Source: Membranipora membranacea
Taxonomy: Eukaryota > Bryozoa > Gymnolaemata > Cheilostomatida > Membraniporidae
NCBI GenBank assembly: GCA_914767715.1
Contig: OU612065.1
Location: 1,116,001 to 1,180,000, forward strand
Length of the DNA: 64,000 bases
Direction: 5' to 3'
Below the pieces are notes generated by a model, which searched no databases, was not told the DNA's origin, and saw nothing but the letters and a program-made list of their open reading frames with translations. Position 1 is the stretch's first letter, and each line of letters begins with the position of its first letter. The position numbers and the translations under genes were made by a program. Shown piece after piece: positions 27,001 through 38,150 of this stretch.

Positions 27001-30000
27001 ATTACTAACCATTAGAAGGAGTGGGAGACGGTGTGTCAGATCTTAATGGCTGAACAGAAGCCACAGGTTTCTTACTAGTTAACTGTTTCTGTGCTAAGTG
27101 TTGGGCGATACTGGTCTGCAGGCTTATAATACTTGTCAACCACTGAAGATAGGAAATAAAGTTATACGCATGAAAACAAGAACTTTTTAATTGTGATCTG
27201 GAGTAAAAAGTCTTATGTATATTACTCGACTTTTACGATAAGAGCTGAATGTGTATATTAGTTAGTTTGAAGATAAAAGGATATCTAGTATATGTCGATA
27301 AAAGGTAACTCTAATATCAAGTTTGATCAGATTTGCCTGTTTTACAGTTTCTCTCCATCTATGGATAAGATCCTGTAGGTTTGCTGCCTAATTTTTGTTG
27401 CTACTACCTCAATCATAATAATGGAATCTCGCTCAGACAGTCACCCAAATCGTCTTGTCTGTGAGACCTGGCTATAGATAGAACATATGATTATGAGCTG
27501 AGAGCATCACTAATATAGTCAGCCCATGGATAAAAATACCTCTTCTTGTTCCTGTTCAGTGACGGTACTGTTGGATTTCTGTGATTCGCTTATTGAGGTG
27601 ACAGCAGCAGTTGGGGCAGCAGGTTTAGTTATATTTTGCGTAGAGGTAAAACTGTTGTTAGTGTAGTCTGCTTCTGAGCTCTCCATATGTTCCAAACTAA
27701 ATAATGAGGGCAGAGGCAAAGGCTCCGGTGGAAATCTGAAATTATACACAAATAAGGCTAGTCAGTGCTGTTTCCTACAGACACACTTAGTCACAGATAT
27801 ATATATTAGATATACATTATGCTCTGCTTGGTTTGTAAATTGTGAGTATATCAGATTTAGGCTGGAAAAGATTTCAATATGAAAGTTACTCACTTATATT
27901 GCATTCTGATAGCCTCTGGAACGTCGCATGTTTTACGACCCTCAATAAGCATCTTCGATCTGAACGGAGGGTTAGCACGGTGTACCTTACTGAGGAAGCT
28001 CATTTTTACTGTATGCTGATCCAAATGTCCGCAGTATTTATCGTAGAGCTTTATCCTATGGGTGATGGAGTTACTTTTCATCAATTTCTCATCCTGTAAT
28101 TCAAGCCATAATATCAGATTTACTTCAACATATCAATGTATGTGTACGTACCTTTTGGACCTCATTGTCTTATTGCAATACATGCGAGGTCAAAAATAAA
28201 GGGCAAGCATTAAATGAAAAAAACCAAAAAAAACCAACAGATAAGGAGCAATGTGATGAAGGATTGTGTTGATCAGTAGTAGTGAGTAGTGAGGTGACTT
28301 ACTATAACATGTTCAGGGTAATGAGAGTGAGGTGACTTACTATAGCATGTTCAGGGTAATGAGAGTGAGGTAACTTACTATAACATGTTCAGGGTAATGA
28401 GAGTGAGGTGACTTACTATAATATGTTCAGGGTAATGAGAGTGAGGTGACTTACTATAACATGTTCAGGGTAATGAGAGTGAGGTAACTTACGATAACAT
28501 GTTCAGGGTAATGAGAGTGAGGTAACTTACTATAACATGTTCAGGGTAATGAGAGTGAGGTAACTTACTATAACATGTTCAGGGTAATGAGAGTGAGGTA
28601 ACTTACTATAACATGTTCAGGGTAATGAGAGTGAGGTGACTTACTATAACATGTTCAGGGTAATGAGAGTGAGGTGACTTACTATAACAAGTTCAGGGTA
28701 ATGAGAGTGAGGTGACTTACTATAACATGTTCAGGGTAATGAGAGTGAGGTGACTTACTATAACATGTTCAGGGTAATGAGAGTGAGGTGACTTATTATA
28801 ACATGTTCAGGGTAATGAGAGTGAAGTAACTTACTATAACATGTTCAGGGTAATGAGAGTGAGGTGACTTACTATAACATGTTCAGGGTAATGAGAGTGA
28901 GGTGACTTACTATAACAAGTTCAGGGTAGTGAGAGTGAGGTGACTTACTATAACATGTTCAGGGTAATGAGAGTGAGGTGACTTACTATAACATGTTCAG
29001 GGTAATGAGAGTGAGGTAACTTACTATAACATGTTCAGGGTAATGAGAGTGAGGTGACTTACTATAACATGTTCAGGGTAATGAGAGTGAGGTAACTTAC
29101 TATAACATGTTCAGGGTAATGAGAGTGAGGTGACTTACTATAACATGTTCAGGGTAATGAGAGTGAGGTGACTTACTATAACATGTTCAGGGTAATGAGA
29201 GTGAGGTGACTTACTATAACATGTTCAGGGTAATGAGAGTGAGGTGACTTACTATAACATGTTCAGGGAAATGAGAGTTAGGTAACTTACTATAACATGT
29301 TCAGGGTAATGAGAGTGAGGTGACTTACTATAACATGTTCAGGGTAATGAGAGTGAGGTGACTTACTATAACATGTTCAGGGTAATGAGAGTGAGGTGAC
29401 TTACTATAACATGTTCAGCGTGATTGGGGCACCTCCATCTGCCAGTGGGTAGTACGGTAAGGGGTGGATTGAGACAGTCCTGATGAAAGAGTAGGGGGCA
29501 GTAATCACATTGTATAAGGGGTGCCACTCTACAGTTCCTGTAACAAACATATAAAAACTGCAGCTACAGAATACCGTAAGATAAGAGAGAATTCAATGTC
29601 AGTGGTTGCCACAGATTGGCCTCGCTGGTCTGCAATAACTGAGGGGATTTTGATCTGTGATCTAACACTACTAATGCGATCACAATGATGAAGGCATGTT
29701 TTGTTCGAGTGATACTGTGATGGTAAATCAAATAAATGATGAGAGTGGTCACTTACTTAGAACACATGAAGCATACTTTGGCTGGTAGAGGGACCAGTCC
29801 ATTATCCAGTTCATGAGCAGGTTTTTTAACAGGAGGTCCTTTCCCGTTGCTTCCATTGAAGTAACGCCTTTTACTGGTCCCTGCAACATCATATGCACTC
29901 AGAATCACAGATAATAAGCTTGTATGGTTCCAGTTTATTGAAATTACCACCAAAGTACCATATCTGTAGAGACAAGCTTATAAAATTTGACGGCGCAGAG

Positions 30001-31967
30001 GGCAGGATATTTGTCATGAGTGATATAAATACTATTATTTGACAAGAAGAGGAGGAGGTTAGACTCACCAGGTAGTTGGATATGAGGTATGAATGATTTT
30101 GGTATATCCATCTGACCAGGGTTCATCATACGAGCTGCTCTAGCCAGAGTCTGTAATGGATGCTCAGGTAGACCACCCAGCTCTTGGATACCCACAGGAC
30201 TAATCGACTTCACAGACACTCTGCTGCTCTGCTTTGTAAATAACAATCATAATCATGGATCAACATTATAAAAAATAAATTAATATGGGTGAAAACATCC
30301 GGATAATTAAGTTTATACAGTTCGTAAAATTTCTTTACAACAATCTTTGTCTGCTAACTGATCACCAAATATACTAATATCTAAACTATAGAAGATGGAG
30401 ATATCAGGCAGTGTAAACAGAAGGTTCTTCGTCACAATAGGACTTTGATGTGTCTACAACTGCATGTAAAAAATATATCATGAGAAAATTATAAGTGTCC
30501 CATACAGTTACTGTTGATAAAGTAACTTTGCAAAGTTTGTGACCTCATTCTGACATCATCACTCACCTCTGATTCAGGCTTTTCATCCTTCTCACATTTA
30601 CATTTGTGACAAAGCCACTCTCCTTTAGGAACATCCTCCTCTTCAAGCGGAGGATCACTGTTGAACAATAAACAGGAGATTTAATTGCTAGTACAGTAGC
30701 AAGTAACAAACTCAACATTTAAAGAGTGAGAATAATCCTCTCTTTTATTCACCAAGTCGGAGAGTAGATAATTCCTATCCTAATTCATGCGAAATTATGA
30801 TACTGATCATTACATCTCGAGTAAGAAATAGATATACAAATAATTTCAAGTTAGGGTTATATGCTGAAGGTATTTATCTTAGGGTTATATGCTGATGGTA
30901 TTTATCTTAGGGTTATATGCTGAAGGTATTTATCTTAGGGTTATATGCTGAAGGTATTTATCTTAGGGTTATATGCTGAAGGTATTTATCTTAGGGTTAT
31001 ATGCTGATGGTATTTATCTTAGGGTTATATGCTGATGGTATTTATCTTAGGGTTATATGCTGATGGTATTTATCTTGATTTAGAGATATATTGTTATTGT
31101 AGAAAAAACAGGTACCAGGAAAGTTGTCTCTGAATTGGATGAAAACTTCTTGTTAAACATAACCAAATAACTATTGATAATACTTTGAATCAATCTGGGA
31201 AAGAAATCAGTGAGTGACACAGATAAGGTAACTTACTGGCACTGTAGGTGGAAGGCACAGGGACATTTATCACAGCAGAGTAAGTCACCACCCTCCTTAC
31301 AGCTGTCACATGTATCGTGATTTTTGCCTGGTCTGAACCTGTATGCTTGGTTAGCTTCTCTCTCTAGTCTGCGCTGTCTTTTCAGAGCCTCCTCACTCAT
31401 TGGGGGCGCTATCAACTTTTGTATATGCTATAAATAAATACGTACATCAAGTAAATATATATATCATTTGCTCATGATGTGTGTAAATACACTCTACTAA
31501 AAGTGACAACGCCCCTTTGCTTTGCCACATTGACACAACTTTATGATCTTGTGAATAAATAGACTTTATGTTCTGAATTTTGATTGAATGCATATGACAA
31601 ATTCTTGAAATGCTTCGAAATCGCACTGGATTATGTTATAAAGTTTGAGAATCTGCTCAACTAGAGGGACTTTTATTATTTAGTTTTCTAAATTGGCTTG
31701 CAGTTTGGTTTAGGGTTATATTGACCAGCTGCAGCTGGCGCGGGCCAATTTCAGCACAAACTTGTCAAGTTATGCTTGGGAGAATATGGATGTTTTTCTT
31801 GGCAGCAAGGTTTGATAGCCTCTATTTCTACAAATATGACATTTAAGTTGCAACACCACAGAGATGTCAGTGTAATCATAATGTCACAAACTCCACCAGT
31901 ATATCAGACCTACCTCCATCACACCACCTGACACTGCAGCATTTATATCAATGTCTAGATTAGCCAT
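24021..31967 (-). CDS. PHF12: PHD finger protein 12 (PHF12/Pf1), 16 exons, 807 aa
   Basis: PHF12 bridges the Sin3-HDAC corepressor to chromatin through two PHD fingers; this role is known from the family. Minus-strand exons: 31967-31914, 31427-31237, 30657-30567, 30231-30069, 29880-29757, 29537-29405, 28093-27894, 27735-27540, 27142-27010, 26584-26459, 26155-25997, 25717-25628, 25381-25244, 25018-24831, 24635-24444 and 24266-24021. All phases agree. PHD1 (about residues 50-95) has [13 protein letters not shown] and then HDPPLEEE and WLCHKC. PHD2 (about 205-255) has [20 protein letters not shown]. The Sin3-interaction-like helix region contains [17 protein letters not shown]. The C-terminal FHA-like domain contains [18 protein letters not shown] and FELLNYS, then a [13 protein letters not shown] block. 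The central region, residues 390-560, is Ser/Thr-rich. The protein is shorter than the human one (about 1000 residues), mainly in the linker. The intron after the PHD2 exon is a splice-site minisatellite. Confidence 0.96.
25112..25144. repeat. Inverted repeat in a PHF12 intron
   Basis: CCATAGATATAAAA and TTTTTATATCTATGG form a 14-base stem with a short loop. Noncoding, between exons 25381-25244 and 25018-24831. Confidence 0.75.
28283..29412 (-). repeat. 38-bp minisatellite made of the PHF12 exon 6 splice donor
   Basis: Thirty positions at an exact 38-bp period (first GTTCAG at 28311, last at 29413, no indels) fill the intron just downstream of the PHD2 exon. On the coding strand each unit holds CTGAACATGTTATA, identical to the last 14 bases of the exon, followed by the donor GTAAGTCACC and a pyrimidine-rich CTCACTCTCATTACC. 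The copy at the array's upstream edge (donor at 29404) is the real exon end. Twenty-nine of 30 copies keep GTAAGT; the copy near 28791-28796 has ATAAGT. Variation is mostly a single A/G site. Reading past the first donor meets TAG within 13 codons. Confidence 0.95.
30851..31074. repeat. 28-bp minisatellite, 8 copies, in a PHF12 intron
   Basis: Eight exact-length units begin TTAGGGTTATATGCTGA and end GGTATTTATC, differing only at one A/T position, in the intron between exons 31427-31237 and 30657-30567. Each unit contains one TTAGGG hexamer. Confidence 0.95.
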
Positions 31968-34162
31968 AGTTACTCCTTCCTATTTCTATCCAAATTTGCC
32001 TGGTAATATAAAACTGATTGAATTAGGAAACAGAGCACAATACCTTACAGGCTGGTGGGCAGGAGTTGTGCCTTGAGTTCTTCTTCGGGTAACCTTAATA
32101 TGGACAGTTGGCACTGTAGATGTGTAACTATAAAGGAGAGGTTGGTGGTTGATATGACTTGTCCCAAATAACTTTGACAAATCTTAACGGACTGGCCCTT
32201 TTCTTTTTTTTTCAAAAAAAACATTCAAAGAGTTAGACTAACTTACTGAAACCAATTATCAAAATCAATAATAGTAGTATTATTTGATATTTATTCATTT
32301 CCTTTCTGGCCACCGTTGTCACTTGTGATAAAATTCATAGCCTTAGCACTGCCTTACTTTTGGTCAGCATCTCCCTGTCCAATTAACTGATACAACTCAC
32401 TCAAATTCCAGTAAAAAAAAGGCATATTGGTCTCCTTGATGGGAGGCGGTGGTGTTAAATATTGCGTCACCGTAACAGTCTCACCTGATTGGATTAAATC
32501 ACAGAGTAAGGATATACAGAGGGGACACTTCAATGATAGTGCCTACGGTTTTGATTCACTGGGGAAATGAGGGCTATGAGTTATCTGAGTTTTTAAAAAA
32601 TGAGTCATAACTCATATCATATAGATTTACATGTGACAATTGACAGACTTCTGGTCATCATAATTAAGAAACGTCCTGTGTACTGACCCAAGTCACACGT
32701 AAATCTATATGATATAACTCATTTTAAAATTCCAAATAACTCATAGCTTATGTATCCTAGCAAAAAAAATGACAATAATATGGTGTATAGCTTGAAGGTT
32801 GGGACATTTCAATAAAGTTGGAAATCAGTCTTTAGGTAAAATACAGAATGGATTATGGCCCATCGAAGGTAGGCATGATTGTCTGCATGACCAATTGCTA
32901 TCGTAACTTATATAATTAGTAAAACTGGCAGGAGGCCAGATTATCGATTTTCACCCAGCGAATCAAAAACCCGCAGGCACTATAATTAGCATTGGAGTGA
33001 CCCCTCTGTATATCCTTACTCTGTGATGAAATCCTTGGGAGGATTTTTGCAGATATATTTCTTGAAACGTGTCACTGGAATGCACCGCGCAAGAGCTAGA
33101 GTGGTTTCCATTGACAGTTACCCGCTGAGTGCGCCCTTTAACGAGGATTTAGTTCCACAGTGACCTGGAGATTCAAACCGGACCTGACTTTCTAAATAAG
33201 CTTTATGTGATTGACCTTATCAAAGCCCATGCTGAAGTCTAGAATTATATCCGAGTGAGCAGATTGTTTGAATGCGGGTCCAATCACTAGGCTTTTGCAG
33301 TTGAATCCATGTGGTCCGCTGGGTAGCAGATGGTTCCTTATATGGTGTAACAAACATGGTCACCATGGGTCTGGTTACAGTACATTCCAGAATCTGACTA
33401 CATAAACTAGCCTGTATTTACCAGCTACCTTTCATGGTGGGATATGGTTGAATGCAGGTCGTATATGTTTCCGGTGTCATGGCGGCAAGTTGAAAAAAAT
33501 GTCGCTCCCACAGAATCTTGAACTTTTGATCTATATCTGCCAACATCTGCAGCTGTTACTGACCAGAAGTCACCCAGTCATCGACACTTACCTCAACCCA
33601 AACAATACGTTCCACATAAATCACAGTTGGGCACAGGATTAAAAACCTGTCCAGAAGACCGGGGCCTCACAGCAGTCAGTGATACCATTGCTGACAACAA
33701 CTAGGGTCTTTTTCTATAACAGTTCAAATTATATTTCCCTCAACCACTAGGGTGATTGTCATCTAAGGGGATATTGACCTTTTGTCAAACTTTTTGAATC
33801 ACTCAGTATTACGTTCCCCATTCACTTTCTAATTATTTTTGTGGAGTGGGTGGAGAAAGGATTTGAGTGAGTGAATCAGCTTTTTTGACCTGCTAACAAG
33901 GACTTAAACACCAGGTGTGTAAGCCCTTGTCCATGCTAAATAGATACTGACCTCTTCAAGGTCAATCAGATAAACCTAGGCTAACAGCTTTTGTCCTTCC
34001 TTCCATACCCTAACTTAAGAACTTGATTAATAACATATTGAGTCTATCTTGTGAAATAAATTGCACTAAATAATACTACAACTGATACTGAGTACAAAAT
34101 CCTTACTGCACATTTTCTCAACCCTACCAAACCACCCAAATCCTACTTGTAGCAAACAATGG
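31968..34162. other. Intergenic, upstream of PHF12
   Basis: It contains the palindromic element at 32491-33034 and otherwise unremarkable AT-rich sequence. The PHF12 promoter should lie near 31968-32300; no TATA-type box stands out. Confidence 0.5.
32491..33034. mobile_element. 544-bp palindromic element (MITE or foldback)
   Basis: The left end ATCACAGAGTAAGGATATAC reappears inverted at the right end (GTATATCCTTACTCTGTGAT), and pairing continues with small gaps for about 75 bases (TAGTGCCTACGG/CCGCAGGCACTA). Nested inside is a second inverted pair, ACTCATATCATATAGATTTA near 32611 against TAAATCTATATGATATAACT near 32701. No ORF and no clear target duplication. It is upstream of the PHF12 start. 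Confidence 0.7.
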
Positions 34163-34170
34163 CCTCCCAG

Positions 34171-34585
34171 CAGGGGCGTATATTCTAAAAAATTTCACTC
34201 ACTTACTTTTTAGAGATGAGCATAATGATCGGGCGCAGCCCGATCCACACGACGTAGGCGTGGCGGGGAGGGTGTGGGAGGGGCGCTTAGGCGCCCTCCC
34301 ACCACGGAAATTTTTGCATATCGGTAGCAAAATAGTGCAAGCAGAAAGGTATTTCAATAGCTCACTGAGCTGTTGGGTACTTTCAGAAAACAACTCAATA
34401 GCAGTAGAAGATTACAGTAAAAATGCTCCAGTTATAAAGCACCAATTTGAAAAAAAACTGACCGCAATCGGATTCGAACCCACAACAATCTTATAAACAG
34501 TGGTTATTAGGCAGACGATCTACACACTGAGCTATTCAGCCATTCACGAAAATCCGTGGGCCGTGATTGCTAATATACGCCACTG
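34171..34585. mobile_element. 415-bp hAT-type MITE
   Basis: The termini CAGGGGCGTATATT and (inverted) CAGTGGCGTATATT are flanked by the identical 8-base duplication CCTCCCAG at 34163-34170 and 34586-34593, which is diagnostic of hAT insertion. The interior holds a GC-rich inverted block (GGGCGCAGCCCG, GGAGGGGCGCTTAGGCGCCCTCC region) and a tRNA-like segment. No transposase is present. Confidence 0.85.
34460..34545 (-). other. tRNA-like segment with pol III A and B boxes inside the hAT MITE
   Basis: On the minus strand TAGCTCAGTGTG (34534-34523) matches the A box and GGTTCGAATCC (34480-34470) matches the B box, 42 bases apart, within GGCTGAATAGCTCAGTGTGT and onward. There is no convincing acceptor stem or 7-base anticodon loop, so it is not called a tRNA gene. 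It is probably a tRNA-derived head captured by the DNA transposon. Confidence 0.55.
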
Positions 34586-34609
34586 CCTCCCAGTCTGAAC
34601 AGCAAAAGT

Positions 34610-36232
34610 CAGCTACAGCAGCCAACAAGAGAACTACAACTACTAAAAAAAGGTAAGCATAACAAAACAAATGAACCTGACGATGATAACTGCCTGATTT
34701 GTACCTCTCCTGTTAAAGAAGGGTACGCTGGTATCAAGGTGATTTCTGCAAGCTTTTCACACATATCAGATGTGATGGAAAAATGAAACTAGAAATCTAT
34801 GATATGCTTAACAAGCATGACGACAACCCCCTGGTTTATCTCTGTCTTAGATGCAAGCCCTTGGTTCTATCCAAACATGCTGAACATTTCTTCACGGGTG
34901 TCATAAAAAGAATCGAGTCGTTATTAGATGAACCTCCAAAGAGAGTCAAACTATCAGATTCAATTTTGAACAACCTGGCCACTAGAATAGTTGACCTAGA
35001 TAAGATGGTTACTGATCATCGTAAATCTTTAGATGTCCTTATAGGTGACCACCACCAGTCACTAGACGAGAGTAAAGCTAAAATAGATTATATGATTCAA
35101 GCGATTAAAACTGTAAAGCCATCTAGTAATGAGTTGTCTCCTCAATCGCGTTATGTATCGATAGACCATACAAGTTATGATCTACCAACTACTAGAATAT
35201 CTAGGCCACCCCCTAATATAGTACCTCCCAACCGACCCATGGTGTCATCACAAAATATATGGCACAACATACCTGGCTCAGTTATGGCACCACCTGACAT
35301 GCTTTTGCACCTGCCATCACACATGGCTCAAAGACCAATGTTTCATCCAATGATGGATCGAAACATAATGCACACACGTCAAAAAATACAACAGCCTAAA
35401 CCACATCGGATAAACCCTGATCCAAACACAACTTTAGTTATGTATCAAATCAAAAGGAATGAGAACATAAATACTGTCATCGAACATCTACGTCTACTCT
35501 GTAATATCTATTCAAATGAGATTGTAAATGCTGATCGCCTGCCTGGCAATGGAAATAGAAGTATACCGATAAGTATAATGTGTATCAACCCTAATATCAA
35601 GTGGCTATTCATCAAAGAAATAAATAAATTACGAACCAATGAAAGTACATCAGATGAATTCTCAGATGTTTTTGCCAGACCTTTTCTAGATGATGCTCAG
35701 CTCTGTGAGGATCGAGCTCTTGTAAGGAAGCTAAACAACATAAGAGGTAAACATCCAACCCGCACCTTCAAGATATACAAAGGGGAAATACAAGAAGAGA
35801 ATAATGGTAGAAGAACTAGATACAACGAAGAAGATGATGAGGATGAGTTCCACAGTTCTATGGAGGATGAGGATGATGATTTCACCCCACCTAACAATTG
35901 TCCTCAACCCTCAGCACCTGTACCCACCGCGTCTACATCCACTCTTGCCGAGTCAGCTGTGCTCCCTGATAATCTCAAAGACAGCTCACAGTCATCTACG
36001 CCAGTAGCTACAACTGAGAAACAGCAAATCTCTACAGAAAACATGGCCAATCAGCCTTCCGTTGAGACTTCCATATCCCAGCAACCCACTGGAGAAACCA
36101 CTATACAAAATGTTAAGTAACATTAAAATTTTAAGTATGAACTGTAATTCGATTAAAGGCAAACTAAATATCATAAAAACGAATGTTGTAGCTTACGAGC
36201 CTGATATCATAGCGGATAACAGAGACTAAAAT
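34610..36232 (+). mobile_element. CR1-like LINE, 5' part: ORF1 with PHD-type zinc finger and start of ORF2
   Basis: ORF1 runs from about 34640 to 36120. Its N-terminus CLICTSPVKEGYAGIK then changes frame at about 34739 to DFCKLFTHIRCDGKMKLEIY, so one base has been lost. In the restored reading it has the spacing C-x2-C ... C-x2-C ... H-x2-C ... C-x2-C of a PHD finger. The rest (34783-36120, 445 codons) holds a coiled segment, a Pro-rich linker, a central block NTTLVMYQIKRNENINTVIE and an acidic, Ser/Thr-rich tail. ORF2 starts at 36110 in the overlapping frame (ATGTTAAGTAA, ORF1 stop inside) with ILSMNCNSIKGKLNIIKTNV and YEPDIIA, the start of an APE-type endonuclease. It is broken at about 36230. 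Confidence 0.85.
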
Positions 36233-36239
36233 AGGAGAT

Positions 36240-38150
36240 TTAAAACTTTGAAATTTGAAACTTTAATAGATGTTTGTTTGTTTAATTTATAATCTTTGTC
36301 CAAAGATGTTTACATCGAGATAAAAAGCCCCCTTGGAGAGAGAAAATAATAAATAATAAATTGTAAAAACAGAAACAATTTAAACTTGTTAGGCTAGATA
36401 GTCTTTGTTTTTTAAGATTGCCTTGCTACATTTCACAGTTCGTGACCGTTTTATATACACATCAGTTTGACACTTTCTTACAGATCTCTGTGGTCTTACG
36501 TTGGTTTTGTTATTTAGGCGGTTTCTCAGCAGATGTTCTGGATTATTGACGATTCTCAGCACACAGGTTGAGCATACGTCATGGAGTAAATCGCAAAGTG
36601 GTGTTAACTTAGCAGCGTTGAGTCTATCGATATAATGTTCAAGGTCATTGAAAATTATTCGCAGTGCTAGTTTCTGGACCTTTTCCAGCTCGTTCCTGAG
36701 ATAGTCTGCTAAGAAAGGAAACCAAGCTGGAGCTGAGTAGGTTATTGTTGGCAGTATTTGGGCTCTGTACATCATCACAAGTGTTTCTGTGTTAACCCCA
36801 GATTGTTTCAGGACTAACAATCCGTGGATTTTACGGTTTGCAGCCTTTCGTACCTCGGACACATGTTCGCTGAATGTAAGGTGGCTATCAAGTGTCACGC
36901 CTAGTAATTTTGTACTTGAGACGTTAGTGACGCTCTGGTTGGTGTTCATAACGAGTTCAGAGTTCATGTTTAGAGATTTTCTGAGGGATACATTGAGCGA
37001 CTTGGTTTTTTGGACATTAAGATGCATCTTATTCCGATTAGCCCAATCACTGCACTCTCTGATTAGTTGTTGTCCGACTTCAGGAGGTACAAAGTCGACT
37101 TCTGATCGAGTGCAGCTAGTGGTCTCAGTAGTGGATTTCTTCAGCGGATAGTAGGTAGTCGTATCATCTGCGTATTTGATGGTGGCGCCTTGTGAGAATT
37201 TGAGCGAGTTTACGAATGCTGACCAGAGTGTGGGTCCACAGAGTGTGCCCTGAGGGACTCCAGTGTTGCATATTCGGTAGGTTGACTTCACATTGTGGCA
37301 TCTTAGAGTGACACAGTGTGATCGGTTACATAGATAATTTGCGACGAGAGATATTAGTGCATCAGATAATTCGAGCTCTTGTAGTTTTGTGAGTAGAAGT
37401 TGATGATTCATCAAGTCGAAAGCCTTGCTAAAATCATACAAGATCAGTTGAGCCCCATGATTGTCAGTATCATCGAGCACAGTAGTCACATCATCCAACA
37501 AGTAAACCAGAGCATCTGTGCAGCCTACACCTTTTCTGTACGCAAACTGATTAGTGTCTAGTTTAATTTGAAGTTCATCTTGGAGTTGTCGGTTCATAAA
37601 GGACTCTATAAGTTTCCCAATGTGCCAGAGTAGTGAGATAGGGCGATAGTCCTTACAAGATGATGCGGATTTAGTCTTTGCTATTGGTGATATCTCGGCT
37701 GTTTTATAGAGTGATGGAAATCTGCAGGAGTGGAGTGTCAGATTTACGATTCTGGTTACAGGTACACAAAGGTCTTCGTGACACGCTTTACTTATCCATG
37801 ATGGATAATCTTGGCTGTGTGTGGCTTTCTGTGTGTTGATTCTTCTCAGCGCACATTTCACCTGTCCTATAGATATCTCAGCATGTTTACTATGTGAAGA
37901 GTACGGATGAGGTGGTGTTGGCGTCTGCTCTCCAGCTATAGTACCATAGTGTAGGTTGAGCTTGTCGACGAACTGCTGCGGGGTGTAGAGATTGTCATCT
38001 AGGACATAGTGATATGGCTGATTGCTACTGCTTGCCGATGGGTTTAAACATTTAATGCTGCGCCACCAGTTTACAGTTCCTGCTTTCAGTTGGTTTACTT
38101 TGCCATCATAGTATCTCTGTTTGGCCTTGGATATGAATCGCTCCAGGGTA
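36240..38150 (-). mobile_element. Near-intact LINE ORF2 reverse transcriptase, antisense insertion
   Basis: Minus-strand open frame from about 38150 to 36389: KQRYYDGKVNQLKAGTVNWW upstream, then RT motifs SCKDYRPISLLWHIGKLIES, DTNQFAYRKGVGCTDAL, ILYDFSKAFDLMNHQLL, NTGVPQGTLCGPTLW and IKYADDTTTYY (YADD), and a post-RT region to KCSKAILKNKDYLA and stop. No frameshift is seen over about 590 codons. The endonuclease domain and 5' end are missing. The 3' UTR runs to about 36240 with an AATAATAAATAATAAATT-type stretch. It separates two plus-strand LINE segments and was probably inserted into them. Confidence 0.9.

Noticed and set aside
28283-29412. CRISPR-like array
   Set aside because: The repeats are contiguous with no spacers, and the genome is eukaryotic.
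30851-31074. Interstitial telomere repeat because of TTAGGG
   Set aside because: The hexamer occurs once per 28-bp unit and never in tandem with itself.
33448-33642. 64-codon open frame upstream of PHF12
   Set aside because: No domain, no neighbouring exon, composition not convincing.
34460-34545. Functional tRNA gene
   Set aside because: No good acceptor stem or anticodon arm, and it lies within a transposon.
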